Positions 50,754-59,882 of a stretch of DNA of 64,000 nucleotides are shown piece by piece. The DNA is from Desulfobotulus pelophilus (lineage in GTDB: Bacteria; Desulfobacterota; Desulfobacteria; Desulfobacterales; ASO4-4). The notes under the pieces were generated by a model that searched no databases, was not told the DNA's origin, and was given only the letters and a program-made list of their open reading frames with translations. Within the stretch, counting starts at the first letter, position 1. The number at the start of each line of letters is the position of its first letter. The stretch is from assembly GCF_026155325.1 (NCBI RefSeq), contig NZ_JAPFPW010000005.1, positions 62,001 to 126,000 of the forward strand. Reading direction: 5' to 3'. A program made the translations under genes and the position numbers.

Positions 50754-52473
50754 CGGCTCTCATATAGGGACTTTGTCCGGGTCTGTCAATACGCGTAGGC
50801 TCCCCGCTTGTGCTGGAGTCTGAACAGACGGGAAGGGCCTGGCTGCCGGTACGTGCATAGAGTTCCTTCTGCATGGTTTCCAACAGGGGGCGGAGGCTGG
50901 AGCGGTCCAGGGCGGAAACAGTTATGCCACCATACTGTCTCAGGGCTTTTACCACCTCTTCCGGAAGGGCCAGATCTTTTTTGTTGAAAACCCGGATCTG
51001 CGGGATATCGGAAAGTCCCAGATCTTCCAGAACGCCATCAACGCTTGCGAGTTGTTTTTCCCATGAGGGGCTGGCAATGTCCACCACATGAAGGAGGATA
51101 TCCGCTCCTTCCAGTTCTTCCAGCGTTGCCCTGAAGGCGGCGACCAGCTCTTTCGGGAGGTTCCGTATGAATCCCACCGTATCAGTTATGATCACTTCCA
51201 CATCCTGAGGGAAACGAAGACGTCGGGAGGTGGGGTCCAGGGTGGCAAACATCTGATCCTTTGCTGTGACTTTGCTTTGGGTCATGGCATTGAGCAGGGT
51301 GGATTTACCGGCGTTGGTGTAACCCACAATGGAAAAAACCGGCAGGCCCATGCGATTGCGCCGGGCTTTCTGCTGCCTTCGGTGGCTCTGAATCTGGGAT
51401 ACGTCTTTTTCCAGCCGTAGGATCTGTTCTCTCACTCTGCGCCGGTTGATCTCCAGCTTGGTTTCTCCTGGCCCTCTTCCTCCAATCCCGCCTGTCAGAC
51501 GGCTCATGGCTGTATTTTTTTCTGTCAGTCGGGGTTGCAGGTATTTCAGCTGAGCCAGTTCTACCTGTAATTTCCCTTCCCGGGTTTGGGCTCTTCGGGC
51601 AAAAATATCCAGAATAAGCTGGGTCCGGTCCATGACTTTGAGTTCCATGCGGTCACTGACATTACGGACCTGGGCCGGGGATAGTTCCTGATCAAAAATG
51701 ATCAGTGTGGCCGCATCCTGCAAGGCCATCAGATAGAGTTCCTTGAGTTTGCCCTGTCCCATAAGAGTTTTGGGATCGGGTTTTTGACGGGTCTGCATGA
51801 GGTTGCGGATGACATGAACCCCGCAGGACTGGGCCAGTTCCTTCAGCTCCGCCATATGGGCTTCTGCTTCGGCTTTGCTGAGACTGGAAACACCCACAAG
51901 AATGGCCCTTTCCACCCCCGGAGGAGCATCCTGCAGAGAACCGGAACGGCTGAGTTCATCTTCCAGTTCAAGGATAAAGTGGAGGCAGTCATTTTCCAGC
52001 AGTTCCCCATGGCCGGGAGCAAAAACCCGGCAGGGATTTTCCCGGTCGCTGCCGGGCAGAACATGGCCGACATGGACTGTCTCCAGTTCCCCTTTGCGGG
52101 AGGTACAGAGGGCACAGATAAGGTCCAGGCGCAGAAGAGCAAGGTCAGTGAGGTCGTCTTCCGTAAGGGGTTCACCATTCAGATGTGTATGAACAATGCG
52201 TACCCCCCTGAGGCGACCTGGAGCCGTTCTGAAATCCGACAGATCCGGTATGAGAATTTCTTTGGCATCTCCTGCTATCACCCGGACTATTTTACCGCCG
52301 CGGTCTATGGCAAGCCCGATCTGCCGGTTCAGCTCTCTGGAGAAAAGGCAAAGCTCGTCCGCAAGGTCCGGTGGGAGAATGGTATCCTGAGGAACTCTCT
52401 GGTTATAGAGGCTTTCAAGCCGTTTGATCTGCCGGGTCTTGAGTCCGGTTGTATTGCCGAATATGTTGGCCAT
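50746..52473 (-). CDS. hflX: Ribosome-associated GTPase HflX
   Basis: A 575-residue GTPase. The N-terminal extension of about 180 residues (with VHTHLNGEPLTEDDL) is longer than in Escherichia coli, followed by the HflX domain (DQELSPAQVRNV; RLTGGIGGRGPGETKLE) and the G domain: G1 GYTNAGKSTLLNAM, G3 DTVGFIRNLP, G4 NKKDL. HflX rescues stalled ribosomes under stress by splitting the 70S particle. The longer N-terminal form is normal in several phyla, including sulfate reducers. Confidence 0.92.
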   Translation of the reverse strand: MANIFGNTTGLKTRQIKRLESLYNQRVPQDTILPPDLADELCLFSRELNRQIGLAIDRGGKIVRVIAGDAKEILIPDLSDFRTAPGRLRGVRIVHTHLNGEPLTEDDLTDLALLRLDLICALCTSRKGELETVHVGHVLPGSDRENPCRVFAPGHGELLENDCLHFILELEDELSRSGSLQDAPPGVERAILVGVSSLSKAEAEAHMAELKELAQSCGVHVIRNLMQTRQKPDPKTLMGQGKLKELYLMALQDAATLIIFDQELSPAQVRNVSDRMELKVMDRTQLILDIFARRAQTREGKLQVELAQLKYLQPRLTEKNTAMSRLTGGIGGRGPGETKLEINRRRVREQILRLEKDVSQIQSHRRQQKARRNRMGLPVFSIVGYTNAGKSTLLNAMTQSKVTAKDQMFATLDPTSRRLRFPQDVEVIITDTVGFIRNLPKELVAAFRATLEELEGADILLHVVDIASPSWEKQLASVDGVLEDLGLSDIPQIRVFNKKDLALPEEVVKALRQYGGITVSALDRSSLRPLLETMQKELYARTGSQALPVCSDSSTSGEPTRIDRPGQSPYMRADE

Positions 52474-52494
52474 GGGGCTGTACTCCGAAAGATG

Positions 52495-53865
52495 TCAGTG
52501 GGGATACTCGCCTGCTGCAAGATCTTCGAACCGCGTGTAGGCACCCAGGAAAGCCATGTGTGCTGTCCCGACGGCACCGTTTCTGTGTTTGGCCAGAATA
52601 ATTTCCGCTTTCCCTTTGTTGGGATTGTTTTCTTCCTTATTATAGACTTCATCCCGGTAAATGAACATGACGATATCCGCATCCTGTTCGAGGGAGCCTG
52701 ATTCCCGGAGATCAGACAGCATGGGGCGTTTGTCCGCACGCTGCTCGAGCATACGGTTGAGCTGGGAAAGGGCAATGACGGGAATACTCAGTTCTTTGGC
52801 CAGCCCCTTCAGGGAACGTGAGATTTCGGCAATCTCCAGATCTCGGCGGTCTGAATGGGAAGAGCCACGCATGAGCTGAAGGTAGTCGATGATCAGAAGA
52901 CCCAGTCCCTTTTCCATTTTGAGGCGCCTGGCCTTAGCTCGAATATCCATGGGAGATGCATCCGGTGAATCATCAATAAAAATGGGTGCTTCGTATAGAA
53001 TACCCGCAGCTGTATTGATGCGGTTCCATTCATCGGGGCTGAGCGAGCCGCCGCGCAGTTTACCGGATTCCACCCTGGCTTCCGCCGTCAGAAGACGCAT
53101 GGAAAGCTGCTCTTTGCTCATTTCCAGAGAAAAGATTCCTACGGGTACATTGGCTTCCACGGCGGCATTTCTCGCAATATTCAGAACAAAGGATGTTTTG
53201 CCCATGGCGGGTCTTGCGGCCAGAATGAGAAGATCGGAATTCTGCAGTCCTGCCGTCAGTTTGTCTAGCCTCCTATACCCTGTTGGAATTCCAGTTATTT
53301 CCTTGTTTTCGCCCTGTTGTTTTTCTATGGTGTCAATATTGATGTCGATGAGCTGATGCAAAGGTAAAAAGGCTTTTTTACTTTTGTTTTCAGCAATTTC
53401 AAAAATAACGCTCTGGGCAAAATCAATGACACCATCCACATCGTCCGCATTGGAAAAGCATTTTCCGACAATCTGGGTAGCCCGTTCTATGAGTCGTCGT
53501 AAATCAGATTTTTTCCGTATGATACGGGCATATTCAACGGCGTTGGGGGCAACGGGAATGGTATCCACAATGCGGGCGAGGGCAGCAGCCCCGCCAATGT
53601 TTTCCAGCTGTCCGCTGTCCTGCAGAAAGTTAGCAACCGTAACAAGATCAGCCGGTTGATTTCTGGCAAAAAGAGCCGTTGCGGCAGCGTAAATTTTCTG
53701 ATTTGTATTTCGGTAAAAATGTTCGGGATCCAGTATGTCCACAATGTCAAGGAGCACATCATTGTCAAGTAGAATGGCGCTCAGAAGGGAGATTTCCGCC
53801 TCCGGGCTGTGGGGCGGGGTTCGCGAGAAAAGGGGATCGGTTTCTCTTGTGGATATTTCGGCCAT
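52495..53865 (-). CDS. dnaB: Replicative DNA helicase DnaB
   Basis: A 456-residue hexameric helicase. The N-terminal helical domain (PHSPEAEISLLSAILLDNDV) binds primase, and the RecA-like domain has Walker A ARPAMGKTSF, Walker B LLIIDYLQLM, and SQLNRMLEQRADKRPMLSDLRESG-type motifs (split as SQLNR and LSDLRESG). No intein is present. The ATG at 53865 follows GAGG; a TTG five codons upstream is possible. Its position after rplI is the classic ribosomal-protein/replication neighbourhood. Confidence 0.94.
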   Translation of the reverse strand: MAEISTRETDPLFSRTPPHSPEAEISLLSAILLDNDVLLDIVDILDPEHFYRNTNQKIYAAATALFARNQPADLVTVANFLQDSGQLENIGGAAALARIVDTIPVAPNAVEYARIIRKKSDLRRLIERATQIVGKCFSNADDVDGVIDFAQSVIFEIAENKSKKAFLPLHQLIDINIDTIEKQQGENKEITGIPTGYRRLDKLTAGLQNSDLLILAARPAMGKTSFVLNIARNAAVEANVPVGIFSLEMSKEQLSMRLLTAEARVESGKLRGGSLSPDEWNRINTAAGILYEAPIFIDDSPDASPMDIRAKARRLKMEKGLGLLIIDYLQLMRGSSHSDRRDLEIAEISRSLKGLAKELSIPVIALSQLNRMLEQRADKRPMLSDLRESGSLEQDADIVMFIYRDEVYNKEENNPNKGKAEIILAKHRNGAVGTAHMAFLGAYTRFEDLAAGEYPH

Positions 53866-53957
53866 GGGGGGGTGCCTCAAAGAAGTCAGGCGGAAAACCC
53901 TATGGTTTCCGCCTGACCTTCATTATGCTGGTTCAGAATCTAAGGGGTTCTGCCGGA

Positions 53958-54404
53958 TCAGGTGGCAGGAACCACTTCAACGGTAATTTCCGGTTCCACA
54001 CCTTTATAAACCCGCACGGGAATTTTATAGATGCCGATGGCCTTGATGGGCTCCGGCAGCAGAAGCTGACGTCTTTCCACTTCAACGTTCTGATCCTGCA
54101 GGGCACGGGTGATATCCTGAACGGATACGGAGCCGTACAGCTTGCCCTCATCCGCCACTTTGGCAGAAATGGTAATCGAAATTTGAGAAAGGAGGGCTGC
54201 CAGTTCTTCGGCAATGGCCCGTTCTTTTGCGATCTGAGCCTGAACCCGCACTTTGATCTGCTCCATTACCTTGCGATTCTGGGGTGTTGCGGGAATAGCC
54301 TTACTCTGGGGGAGCAGGTAGTTACGTGCATACCCGTCCGCCACATTCACCTCGGAACCGATGATTCCGAGGGATTCTATGGTTTCTTTAAGAATAACTT
54401 TCAT
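53958..54404 (-). CDS. rplI: Ribosomal protein bL9
   Basis: A 148-residue large-subunit protein with two globular domains joined by a long helix. The N terminus MKVILKETIESLGIIGSEV and VADGYARNYLLPQ are the bL9 signature. The ATG at 54404 follows GGAGGTTCAT; the frame is open four codons upstream. It is part of the rpsF-rpsR-(DUF2232)-rplI-dnaB string. Confidence 0.96.
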   Translation of the reverse strand: MKVILKETIESLGIIGSEVNVADGYARNYLLPQSKAIPATPQNRKVMEQIKVRVQAQIAKERAIAEELAALLSQISITISAKVADEGKLYGSVSVQDITRALQDQNVEVERRQLLLPEPIKAIGIYKIPVRVYKGVEPEITVEVVPAT

Positions 54405-54435
54405 ATGAACCTCCAAGTGTCTGTGAGGATATTTG

Positions 54436-55398
54436 CTAGGGTTTGGGCTTGGTTTGTATCCGGTTACGGAAATTCAGCCAGGTATCGAAAATGCCCAGCA
54501 CCAGAACCACCAGGAACAGAATTTGCTGTATCAGCATCAGTGCGTACAGCGCATGCCGGATAAGAGGTGGTACACCCCTGTGATGGAACCAGTATGCCAC
54601 AATGGCCATACCCTGAAGAAAGTAAAGGGGCATCATCACCAGAAGGCAGGACAGTCCCAGAATCCGCACAAAGGGTATGGGGATCATCAGGATGAGTCCT
54701 GCAAGTATCAGTCCCCAGATAAACAGGGGAGGGACCCCCCAGTTCATGAAAAGACCAAGATCCGGTGCCTGTATTTTTCTGTGGCGGATCATGGATCGCG
54801 CTGCCAGAAGATTCAGCCATGCCGCAAGAATGAGGATGCATGCGGAAATGGCTGGCAGAAGACGGGCCAGTGTATACTCCAGCCTTGGAAGTGCCGCCTC
54901 AAAAACAGCCAGAGTCTCTTCCGGCATTTCCATATGGCGGTACACTTCAAGGGTCATGGCCAGATTGGCTGCCACGTGGTTCTGGATCAGTGCCACAGGC
55001 CCCATGCTTTTTGTCACGGCCAGCACAATGATCATGAGAGCCACCATACCCAGTACGGCCAGGATGGCTCGAAGGACAGCCGTTTCTTTATGAATGCCCT
55101 GCTGCCATCCTTCTCCGATGACAAAGCCAAAGAGCAGCATGCCTGCATAAAAAAGCATGTCTGAGCTGATTCTGCCCGTAAAGAGCAGAGGTACAGCAAG
55201 CACAACGCCCGCAAGAATCAGGGCGGAAGCGGTTTCCCGGTTTTCAAGCCGCATCACTATCATGGGCAGGGGGAGAAAGAGAACAGGAAATACACCCACA
55301 AAAGGCAGCAGTATACCGGCTGCTGCCAGAAGTGCTGCCAGTATGAAAATACTGATGGATCCCCTTAGCTGGAACCCTTTTTCCCCGTCCGTAACCAT
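54436..55398 (-). CDS. YybS/DUF2232 family membrane protein
   Basis: A 320-residue inner-membrane protein with about eight hydrophobic helices, such as ISIFILAALLAAAGILLPFV, SALILAGVVLAVPLLFTG and AILAVLGMVALMIIVLAV. DUF2232 (YybS) proteins occupy exactly this position between rpsR and rplI in many genomes, but their function is unknown. It is encoded between two ribosomal protein genes and so is probably expressed with them. Confidence 0.85.
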   Translation of the reverse strand: MVTDGEKGFQLRGSISIFILAALLAAAGILLPFVGVFPVLFLPLPMIVMRLENRETASALILAGVVLAVPLLFTGRISSDMLFYAGMLLFGFVIGEGWQQGIHKETAVLRAILAVLGMVALMIIVLAVTKSMGPVALIQNHVAANLAMTLEVYRHMEMPEETLAVFEAALPRLEYTLARLLPAISACILILAAWLNLLAARSMIRHRKIQAPDLGLFMNWGVPPLFIWGLILAGLILMIPIPFVRILGLSCLLVMMPLYFLQGMAIVAYWFHHRGVPPLIRHALYALMLIQQILFLVVLVLGIFDTWLNFRNRIQTKPKP

Positions 55399-55422
55399 TC
55401 TCAGCTCCCTGACCGTTGCGGT

Positions 55423-55689
55423 TTAATCCACATTTCCCACAAAGGGCATAAGGGCAATATTGCGGGAACGCTTGATGGCCGTTGTCAGAAGCCGCTGATG
55501 TCTGGAGCAGGTTCCGGTAATTCTACGGGGGATAATCTTGCCCCGTTCCGTAACAAAATACTTCAGGCTTTTTGGGTCTTTATATTCAATGGCAAGCTTG
55601 GTATCCGCGCAGAAACGGCATACTTTTCTGCGATGATAAACCCGTCTTTTCTTTTTACGTGAGATTTTGGCTGTTCTGGGATTTACCAT
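55423..55689 (-). CDS. rpsR: Ribosomal protein bS18 (zinc-binding type)
   Basis: An 88-residue small-subunit protein. It has a CxxC (VCRFC) and a later CSRH, the four ligands of the zinc-binding C+ form, and the RNA-binding [22 protein letters not shown] (quoted as [11 protein letters not shown]). Organisms with the C+ form often hold a zinc-free paralogue elsewhere. It starts six bases after the rpsF stop. Confidence 0.95.
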   Translation of the reverse strand: MVNPRTAKISRKKKRRVYHRRKVCRFCADTKLAIEYKDPKSLKYFVTERGKIIPRRITGTCSRHQRLLTTAIKRSRNIALMPFVGNVD

Positions 55690-55694
55690 GGATA

Positions 55695-56123
55695 TCAGTC
55701 CTCCTTGTCGTAGTCGTCATCATCATCATCATCATCGTCGTCATCGTTATCTCTGGCATTTTCCAGCGCAGCGGCTGCCTCGGCGGCAGCTTTTTCAGCT
55801 GCAGCCGTTTCTGCCTCAATTTTTTCAAGGCTGCTGTACTTGTCCAGAAGAACGGTGAGGAATTTGAGGACCTTGTCATCAAGGCGGAAGGTTCTCTCCA
55901 TTTCATAAATGAGATCACCTTCGCAGAGATAGTCGAGGCGCCAATAGTGACCACGAACTTTTTTGGCAATGGGATAGGCCAGCTTGCGATTGCCCCACTC
56001 ATCGATTTTGGCAATCTGACCACCAGCAGTCTCAATCATACCGGTGGTACGTTCCAGTATCTGAGTCCGGGCTTCTTCGGAGAGGTCCGGGTCCAGAATG
56101 AAGATGGTTTCGTATCTTCTCAT
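55695..56123 (-). CDS. rpsF: Ribosomal protein bS6 with a poly-Asp tail
   Basis: A 142-residue protein. The body ([35 protein letters not shown]) is normal bS6, which binds bS18 in the 30S platform. The C terminus is extended by an alanine-rich helix and then a run of eleven aspartates before YDKED. The Asp codons lie at 55713-55745 as GAT/GAC triplet repeats. In Escherichia coli bS6 is modified by RimK with added glutamates, so the encoded acidic tail is a natural analogue. The ATG at 56123 begins the operon. Confidence 0.95.
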   Translation of the reverse strand: MRRYETIFILDPDLSEEARTQILERTTGMIETAGGQIAKIDEWGNRKLAYPIAKKVRGHYWRLDYLCEGDLIYEMERTFRLDDKVLKFLTVLLDKYSSLEKIEAETAAAEKAAAEAAAALENARDNDDDDDDDDDDDYDKED

Positions 56124-56313
56124 GAAAAATCCTTTCGGGTTTAAAGCCCCGGTCTTATTCCATACCGGAGCAAGGAAAAGTCCCACCCATGGGAAGGAGG
56201 GACAAAATCACGATTGAATACTACTGATGGTGGGCTTTTGTCAAGGAAGACCTGTGCGAACCTTTCTCTCTTCCGGCTGGAATTCCTCTCTCACGCTCAT
56301 TGCCCGAACCTTT

Positions 56314-57300
56314 CTACCATCGTACATAGTGGTCTTCCGTCCATCCGGGTGTGGCGGAAATGCGGAGAAGGGATTGGTCCGGCAGGCGGATATATCCGGA
56401 GAAATGGCCGGTATTCTGCACAAAGTCTGTGGCCAGAAGTAAGATGTTCATACGGTGGGCCATGGTCCATGAAGGGGTGAACAGGAGATCGATGCTTTGA
56501 TTTTCTGTATGGATACGCCAGGAATCCTGATGACGGTTTTTCGGTACATGGAAAATGACGGGTCCGAAATCCGTGGGGCTGCCGTTGAGCCAGATCCGGT
56601 TTTCCGTAAACCCCGTTTCATTCACTCCCCATGCGAGGTTCATTCCAAATTCCCTGCCATCGGGAAGAAGGCAGGAGGCCGAGGCCCAGTTCCAGAAAGT
56701 TTCTCTGCGCAGAAACCCGCCGGTTCGGTCCGTAATGGCACGGCAGGAAGATGCTGAAAGTTCAATGGATTCATCTTTCCACGAAAACCGTCCCTCCACA
56801 GGAATGGATGCAGCCTTGCGGGTAAAGGTCCAGCCCTGTCGACCCGTAGGGGTACAGAGTCGCAGGGGAGAGGCTGCTTCCCCCAGCACCACATCCAGCA
56901 GGGCATTTCCGCAGGAAACCTGCAGCCTGTTCAGGGCAAAACGGATGGAAAGGGTTGCATGGTCAAAAGAGAAGTCCGGAAATTCCGTTTCCCCATTCAT
57001 AGATCTGCGGGGAAAGAGGCAAAGCGGTGCAGCCTGAACCACTATCCGGCCGGAAGCATGTCTGGCATAGAAAAAGGCCTGCTGAGCGAATTTCAGATCG
57101 GCCAGGGCTATGCCAGCGCAGAAATCTTTATCTGAGAGACCGATAAAGACAAATTGCCTGTACCGGAGGGGCATGAGCACCCGGGGCAGGGGAGTACCCA
57201 TGGCGGAAAGGAAACGGTAATCGTTGAGGTTGATATGAACCCGGTCCAAGTGGCGACCATACCGGGCCTTACCGGTTTCAGGGCAGATGATAAGTGCCAT
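56314..57300 (-). CDS. DUF2804 family protein
   Basis: A 328-residue protein of beta-rich, probably soluble character matching DUF2804. Typical segments are FVFIGLSDKDFCAGIALADLKFA (quoted in part: IGLSDKDFCAGIALADL), MNLAWGVNETGFTENRIWLNG and PGWTEDHYVRW at the very end. Members look like carotenoid/retinoid-like lipocalin-type beta-barrels or hydratase-like proteins; no function is established. It lies upstream of the ribosomal operon on the same strand, 15 bp after the CheW gene. Confidence 0.82.
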   Translation of the reverse strand: MALIICPETGKARYGRHLDRVHINLNDYRFLSAMGTPLPRVLMPLRYRQFVFIGLSDKDFCAGIALADLKFAQQAFFYARHASGRIVVQAAPLCLFPRRSMNGETEFPDFSFDHATLSIRFALNRLQVSCGNALLDVVLGEAASPLRLCTPTGRQGWTFTRKAASIPVEGRFSWKDESIELSASSCRAITDRTGGFLRRETFWNWASASCLLPDGREFGMNLAWGVNETGFTENRIWLNGSPTDFGPVIFHVPKNRHQDSWRIHTENQSIDLLFTPSWTMAHRMNILLLATDFVQNTGHFSGYIRLPDQSLLRISATPGWTEDHYVRW

Positions 57301-57314
57301 GGCCTCTCCGGATT

Positions 57315-57791
57315 TCAGGCGGCGGATGTGATACTGGTAATTTCTTCGCTGGTGAGCACGCGGTCAATGTCCAGGAGAATTTTTACCCTGCCATCCATTT
57401 TGGCCATGCCGAGAATGTACTCTGTATGAACCCGGGATCCGAAGGTGGGAGAAGCCTCGATTTCTTCTGCTTTGATATTCAGAACCTCGGATACGGAATC
57501 CACCACACAACCCATGAGCAGAGAGCCCGTACTGCCTGTAATTTCAACGACAATAATGCAGGTTCGTTCCGTATATTCCGCAGGAGGCATGGCAAACTTG
57601 AGGCGCAGGTCCACAACGGGGATGACCTTGCCCCGCAGGTTGATCACTCCCTTGACAAAGGAGGGGGTCTGGGGGACAGAAGTGATGGGCATCATGCCGA
57701 TAATTTCCTTTACCTTGAGTATACCGATGCCATACTCCTCCTCACCGAGGGAAAAGGTCAGGTATTTGCCTGCACTGGCGGTTTCGCTCAT
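57315..57791 (-). CDS. cheW: CheW-like chemotaxis coupling protein
   Basis: A 158-residue adaptor linking chemoreceptors to CheA. The core KYLTFSLGEEEYGIGILKVKEI, the VINLRGKVIPVVDLRLKF strand pair and LLMGCVVDSVSEVLNI are diagnostic (quoted in parts). The ATG at 57791 follows AAAGGAG; the frame is open for another 49 codons upstream without CheW similarity. No cheA is near, so it serves receptors encoded elsewhere, possibly with the chemoreceptor at 47838. Confidence 0.93.
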   Translation of the reverse strand: MSETASAGKYLTFSLGEEEYGIGILKVKEIIGMMPITSVPQTPSFVKGVINLRGKVIPVVDLRLKFAMPPAEYTERTCIIVVEITGSTGSLLMGCVVDSVSEVLNIKAEEIEASPTFGSRVHTEYILGMAKMDGRVKILLDIDRVLTSEEITSITSAA

Positions 57792-58060
57792 GTTGCTTTC
57801 TCCTTTCATGGATGGCACCCTGATGCGGATGGCATGCGGGCTCCCCGTTTTTTTGCATGAACTGACTTTACCATAAATAATGGCAGAAAGAAAAAGAAAA
57901 GCTTGGGCTTTGTTTTTCATCAGCTGCCCACACGCCACGGGCTGCGGTTCCGGTAGGGTTCCTCTCTATTTTTTTCAGCAAAAAAGCTTTTGTTTGCAGC
58001 TATGAAAGGGTACATTGACAATCTTTATGACGTTGTCAAACAGCAATGGGAGCCAGTCAG

Positions 58061-58690
58061 ATGCTAGACAGCCGTTTACGCCCCCTTATTCAGCCCCTTT
58101 TGAATCTGATGGTCCGGCCTTTTGTGCTTTGTGGCGTGACGGCCATGCACCTGACCTTCATGGCCTTTGCCATGGGCATGGTGGCAGCTTTCTGTCTCCT
58201 GCAGGGCTATCCTCCCCTCTGGGCCGTAATTTTTTTATGGGCCTCCGGGCTTTTCGATATGCTGGACGGCGCTCTTGCCCGCAGGCGGGGAACCACTTCC
58301 GAGATAGGTGCTTTTCTGGATGTGCTGGGAGACCGGTGCGTGGAGGTGGCCGTGATTGTCTGCCTTGCCATCATGCGGCCGGAACTGCGACTGGTTCTGA
58401 TTTTTCTTCTGGCAGCTCTTCTTGTTTCCGTAACGGTCCTCCTCCTTCATGGAGCTCTCTCTCCGGGGGATACCCGTGCGAGTTTTCGTTATCAGCCGGG
58501 TCTTGCGGAACGCAGCGAGGGCTTTCTTTTTTTTACTTTGATCATTCTTTTTCCCAGAGCCGGTGTCTTTTTGACCCTTCTTTTCACCCTGCTTGTCACT
58601 CTCAGTGCAGGGCAGCGTATTATGGAAAGTCTCATGCTGTTCCGTCTGCAGGGAAGAGCTTCGGCTGATAATGGAAATGGCTCTCCCTGA
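58061..58690 (+). CDS. CDP-alcohol phosphatidyltransferase family protein
   Basis: A 209-residue membrane enzyme with about six helices. The catalytic CDP-binding motif is DMLDGALARRRGTTSEIGAF followed by LDVLGDR, the full D-x2-DG-x2-AR-x8-G-x3-D-x3-D signature. It joins an alcohol to a CDP-diacylglycerol or related donor in phospholipid synthesis; the alcohol is not determined. GGGAG nine bases before the ATG at 58061 supports this start over the ATG at 58046. Confidence 0.88.
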   Translation: MLDSRLRPLIQPLLNLMVRPFVLCGVTAMHLTFMAFAMGMVAAFCLLQGYPPLWAVIFLWASGLFDMLDGALARRRGTTSEIGAFLDVLGDRCVEVAVIVCLAIMRPELRLVLIFLLAALLVSVTVLLLHGALSPGDTRASFRYQPGLAERSEGFLFFTLIILFPRAGVFLTLLFTLLVTLSAGQRIMESLMLFRLQGRASADNGNGSP

Positions 58691-58780
58691 TGGGGGGAGA
58701 CTCTGACCGGTTTATGGATATTGTTGAGGTCTGCAAAGCTGACAGTTTGTTTTTTATTGAGGATGCAAGGAGATGTACCA

Positions 58781-58990
58781 ATGCCCATCTATGAGTTTTC
58801 ATGTACCAAATGTTCCCATACCTTTGAGCTGCTGATGGGGCTGAAAGATCCCGTTCCGCGTTGTCCTGCCTGCGGTTATGAAAAGACAAAGCGCCTGATG
58901 TCCTGCGGTGCCATACGGCCGGATGGTATTCCAAAGGGCAGTGGGGGGTTTCATGCTCCATCCTGCAGTGGCAGGGGGTGTAAAAAGTGA
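58781..58990 (+). CDS. FmdB-type zinc ribbon protein
   Basis: A 69-residue putative regulatory protein. It begins MPIYEFSCTKCSHTFELLMG, with two CxxC pairs (CTKC and CPAC) forming a zinc ribbon, and ends with a Gly/Ser/Cys-rich tail (PSCSGRGCKK). FmdB-type proteins are very common and of unknown exact function. AAGGAGATGTACCA precedes the ATG at 58781. It is followed by the tRNA gene. Confidence 0.9.
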   Translation: MPIYEFSCTKCSHTFELLMGLKDPVPRCPACGYEKTKRLMSCGAIRPDGIPKGSGGFHAPSCSGRGCKK

Positions 58991-59062
58991 ACCGGCTGTC
59001 CCTGTTGTTCTGTCCGTCTGTGGCATGCTGATTGGAACAGAGGAAGCGGAGTTTTTTTTAAG

Positions 59063-59091
59063 TTGATTTGTTCTGCTCGATGCATTACAAA
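59063..59091 (+). promoter_or_regulatory. Sigma70-type promoter of tRNA-Gly
   Basis: TTGATT (59063-59068), a 17-bp spacer and TACAAA (59086-59091) lie so that transcription would begin about seven bases before the mature tRNA 5' end at 59105. This matches the usual arrangement of a single tRNA gene with its own promoter. Confidence 0.6.
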
Positions 59092-59104
59092 GGTTCGGGT
59101 CACT

Positions 59105-59179
<75 letters not shown>

Positions 59180-59190
59180 GTCAAAAATCA

Positions 59191-59222
59191 AGCCGCTTCC
59201 TGTTAACAGGAAGCGGCTTTTT
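59191..59222 (+). terminator. Terminator of the tRNA-Gly gene
   Basis: AGCCGCTTCCTG (59191-59202) pairs perfectly over 12 bp with CAGGAAGCGGCT (59207-59218) around a TTAA loop, followed by TTTTTGTG. It is a textbook Rho-independent terminator 12 bp downstream of the tRNA 3' end. Confidence 0.92.
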
Positions 59223-59603
59223 GTGTTTGCCCGGCAAAACCGGCACTCCGTCCACTTGAAAGAAAATGGATATGCCCTTTCCGGGGAGAAATAAATTCGG
59301 GTCGCAAGGATATTTCTGGTGAGTCTTCATAGGCAATTCAGACAACTGGAGTAAAAAAGAGACTTCCAGTGTATCCGAATGAACTCATGGAGGAAGGCAG
59401 CCTGTCAGCTCAGTCGCTGGGGCATACCCAATAAATGGTTTGAAAAAGCAGGCTTATTCTTAATGGGTCAGGTAGAAACAGGAACGCTTCTCCCTGTAAA
59501 ATGTGGAGAAGGGAGGGCATCAGCCCTGTCCGAGATCCTTTCTATTGTGTTGGTAATGGGACTGGCCCGGGAAGTATCGGTACGGCTTCCTGTGACCTAA
59601 AGG

Positions 59604-59637
59604 AAAAAAGCCCTTCCGCTTGCAGCGGAAGGGCTTT
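59604..59637 (-). terminator. 14-bp terminator for minus-strand transcription
   Basis: AAAGCCCTTCCGCT (59607-59620) pairs perfectly with AGCGGAAGGGCTTT (59624-59637) around a TGC loop. The A6 tract on the plus strand (59604-59609) gives the minus-strand RNA a T6 tail, so it ends transcripts coming from the right. The only candidate reading frame that it serves is the short broken one at 59658-59792. Confidence 0.85.
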
Positions 59638-59657
59638 GATGTCTTAGTTGTAACAGA

Positions 59658-59792
59658 TCAGGATCGGCTTCTGGCTGAACGGGTAGGGATGATGACCATG
59701 AGAAGACCCATGGTGAGGCCTATGAAGGTTGTGAAAAATTTCCGGGGTGCCACCGTTGCCTCAATGAAGTAGCCCCAGCGATTTCCTTGCTT
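59658..59792 (-). pseudogene. 44-codon membrane-protein fragment between two terminators, possibly frameshifted small gene
   Basis: The minus-strand frame reads NRWGYFIEATVAPRKFF and then a hydrophobic segment TTFIGLTMGLLMVIIP before ending TRSARSRS. It opens after a TGA and lacks a start. An ATG AAA lies just upstream in another frame; removal of one A would give a continuous small protein beginning MKQGNRWGYF. The strong minus-strand terminator only 20 bp beyond the stop suggests a true transcription unit. It may be a small membrane-protein gene broken by a homopolymer indel (real or assembly), or the tail of a lost gene. Confidence 0.4.
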
Positions 59793-59847
59793 TCATCAAT
59801 TCGGAACGATACGCAGTCGGGACGTCTTATGGGTGAGGAAAGGTCGT

Positions 59848-59882
59848 AAAAAAAGCAGGAAACCCGTAAGGTTCCCTGCTTT
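59848..59882 (-). terminator. Terminator of the tyrosine recombinase gene
   Basis: AAAGCAGG (59852-59859) pairs with CCTGCTTT (59875-59882), and AACC/GGTT extends the stem after one mismatch. The A7 tract on the plus strand (59848-59854) becomes a T7 tail on the minus strand. It lies 35 bp past the recombinase stop. Confidence 0.82.

Noticed and set aside
59379-59600. 73-codon plus-strand ORF after the tRNA
   Set aside because: No ribosome site and no family resemblance. It ends seven bases before a terminator whose T tract serves the other strand.
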